In this document: positions 62,723 through 64,000 of the stretch, in pieces | Layout: every line of letters begins with the position of its first letter | Numbering within the stretch: the stretch's first letter is position 1 | NCBI GenBank assembly: GCA_964006375.1 | Contig: OZ023265.1 | Coordinates: 163,024,118-163,088,117, forward strand | Source: Tillus elongatus | Taxonomy: Eukaryota > Arthropoda > Insecta > Coleoptera > Cleridae | DNA: 64,000 nt | Direction: 5' to 3' | Program-made: the position numbers and the translations under genes | The notes under the pieces: model-generated | What the model saw: the letters and a program-made list of their open reading frames with translations, nothing else | Told to the model about the DNA's origin: nothing | The model's database searches: none

Positions 62723-63383
62723 TTTGTATTAGTTTTGTTGTGAAAGTTTTTGAGCTTCCCATCGTTTATCATTGCTCCATATTATGTCAGTTCATTTGAT
62801 TGGTTACCTACTCAAAATTGAAAACCTATTCAATTACATGGAGTATAAAAATAATAACAAAACTTCAAACAATGTTCTCCCCAACATTCTCTCAAATATT
62901 CACAATCGCATACATTTCTGTACGCTTTTTTCTAGAATTGCGCCAGGATTCCGTTTACCGATGTAAACTCTCAAACTAACATGACAATTGACATTACAGT
63001 TAATTTTAAATTTAGCGGGAGAAATAGAACGAGATTTTTAATTTCCATTTTTTTATTTAAAAATGACACACCAACAATGAAATATCACATAAGTCATTTC
63101 TTCATCATTATTACTTGTGACCCCTGTCCATGTTTTTCCTGAGGAATCGATTAACACAAAAATGCTTAGATTTCCCTATTTCTCCATTATGGCTCTGTAT
63201 AAAAAAAGGTTAAACATGGCGGCCACGAACGCATGGCTACACTGTCTTTATATAGACCATATATGGGCAACCACAGGCCCGGATACGGCCCTCCACCAGC
63301 TTCAATCCGGCCTGCGAGAGATTCAGAAAATTCAAATAACGACATCAATTCAAATCGATAAATAATATTATTAAGCGTACGCA
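62723..63383. other. No gene recognised
   Basis: A locally GC-richer stretch (63200-63320) has minus-strand frame text RSWPPCLTFFYTEP that I do not recognise; likely repeat-derived. Confidence 0.4.
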
Positions 63384-63623
63384 GTGGAACGCCATAGATC
63401 GGGTCAGAAATAGACAAACAGATAAACATTCGGGAAGCCGCTCGATGCGCTTGAAGCACTCGCGTACGATCGAGAGTATTCTAGTTGCTTATTGTGGGTA
63501 TTATATAAACCGCTCAGCGCGCGTGTCATCTCGGTACCTCTTAACAACTGTTAAAGTTCGCATCGCATATTCGCGTACGGTCGGGAGTACGACGCGGGAA
63601 GTAATCAAGCAAATTCTATCAAC
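63384..63623 (+). promoter_or_regulatory. Promoter-like region before the terminal ORF, possible hAT end
   Basis: CpG-rich. TATATAAACC at ~63507-63516 could be a TATA box about 110 bp before the ATG. CAGTGGAACGCCATAG at ~63382 resembles a hAT end, but the other end lies outside the window so neither ends nor duplication can be compared. Confidence 0.4.
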
Positions 63624-64000
63624 ATGTATGGTTTAAAAAAGCTGAAAGTGGACACAGAATGTCGTCAATTCCAAGACAAAAGGACTTCTGAATACTTTTT
63701 TATCTTGCACAGTGGTAAACCTATGTGTTTGTTGTGCAATGAAACAATTTTTGTTTTAAAAGAATACAATATGAAGCGGCATTACTCCAGCAAGCATTTC
63801 GCTAAATATAATTTACTCACGGGCCAGTTAAGAAAGGATAAAATTAAAAAACTCATTACCGATTTAGAGAAACAGCAACCAATGTTCCATTCACAAAAAT
63901 CAAATCTATACAGTGTTGTTAAAGCTAGTTTTATAATTAGTTCCAAAATGGCGAAAACATCAAAGTCATTTTCTGAGGGACAGTTTGTTAAAGAGTGCCT
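63624..64000 (+). CDS. hAT/GTF2IRD2-like transposase N-terminus, runs off window
   Basis: ATG at 63624 opens 125 codons with no stop to the window end. It carries a C2H2-type zinc finger, CLLC at residues 35-38 and HYSSKH at 53-58 (C-x2-C-x14-H-x4-H), then KYNLLTGQLRKDKIKKLITD and SFSEGQFVKECL. This matches the N-terminus of the large insect family annotated as GTF2IRD2-like or SCAN-domain-like, which derives from hAT transposases. The DDE core and dimerisation domain would lie beyond the edge. Whether it is a live transposon, a dead one or a domesticated gene cannot be told. Confidence 0.75.
   Translation, partial: MYGLKKLKVDTECRQFQDKRTSEYFFILHSGKPMCLLCNETIFVLKEYNMKRHYSSKHFAKYNLLTGQLRKDKIKKLITDLEKQQPMFHSQKSNLYSVVKASFIISSKMAKTSKSFSEGQFVKEC

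Overview
The window looks like an AT-rich, heavily transposon-invaded insect chromosome. The support is spliced eukaryotic coding exons, piggyBac, hAT and IS630/mariner-type transposons, CR1-like LINEs, Penelope-like elements (PLEs), tRNA-derived SINEs and about 25 long (TA)n arrays. A beetle or similar large-genome insect would fit, but the order cannot be fixed from this sequence.

Only one host gene is well supported: an IGBP1/Tap42 (alpha4, PP2A regulator) gene on the minus strand. Its four exons run from 61582 down to 43041. The exon lengths (135, 350, 280 and 303 nt) join in frame with GT/AG splice sites to give 355 aa. Intron 1 is 68 bp, intron 2 is about 14.9 kb and intron 3 is about 2.5 kb. 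The two large introns are almost entirely nested mobile elements. Intron 2 holds a broken piggyBac (46385-54503, TTAA on both sides) and a PLE (55962-60722). Each of these has further elements inserted in it. A possible second host locus is a 5' exon with a consensus splice donor on the minus strand near 37948-38340. The right edge (63624 onward) starts an open hAT/GTF2IRD2-like transposase ORF that leaves the window.

Layout. 0-13 kb: a decayed mariner-type transposase split by a SINE, LINE fragments, a second SINE and TA-family copies. 13.1-15.8 kb: a hAT element with 8-bp target duplication and a broken transposase. 16-21 kb: three TA-family copies, one with an internal ~277-bp tandem repeat. 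21.5-25.4 kb: two oppositely oriented copies of one CR1-like LINE, each with an internal deletion. 26-38 kb: LINE 3' ends, an RNase H fragment and more TA-family copies. 39.4-39.9 kb: a 310-bp-period direct repeat carrying complete hammerhead ribozyme (HHR) motifs. 40.7-42.5 kb: a non-autonomous hAT. 43-61.6 kb: IGBP1 with its loaded introns. 61.8-62.7 kb: another LINE 3' half.

Two threads are the most notable. First, type I hammerhead ribozyme motifs recur at eight or more places, with very short self-complementary helix III. They sit at PLE ends, in a 388-bp inverted repeat, and in the 310-bp repeat, where the two predicted cleavage sites lie exactly 310 nt apart. That is the layout expected of a retrozyme-like circular RNA source. 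Second, about 20 copies of one unnamed element family share a head, conserved blocks, a (TA)n core and a palindromic tail. They resemble Helentron-associated (HINE-type) elements and serve as landing sites for other transposons. Both need computation to confirm.
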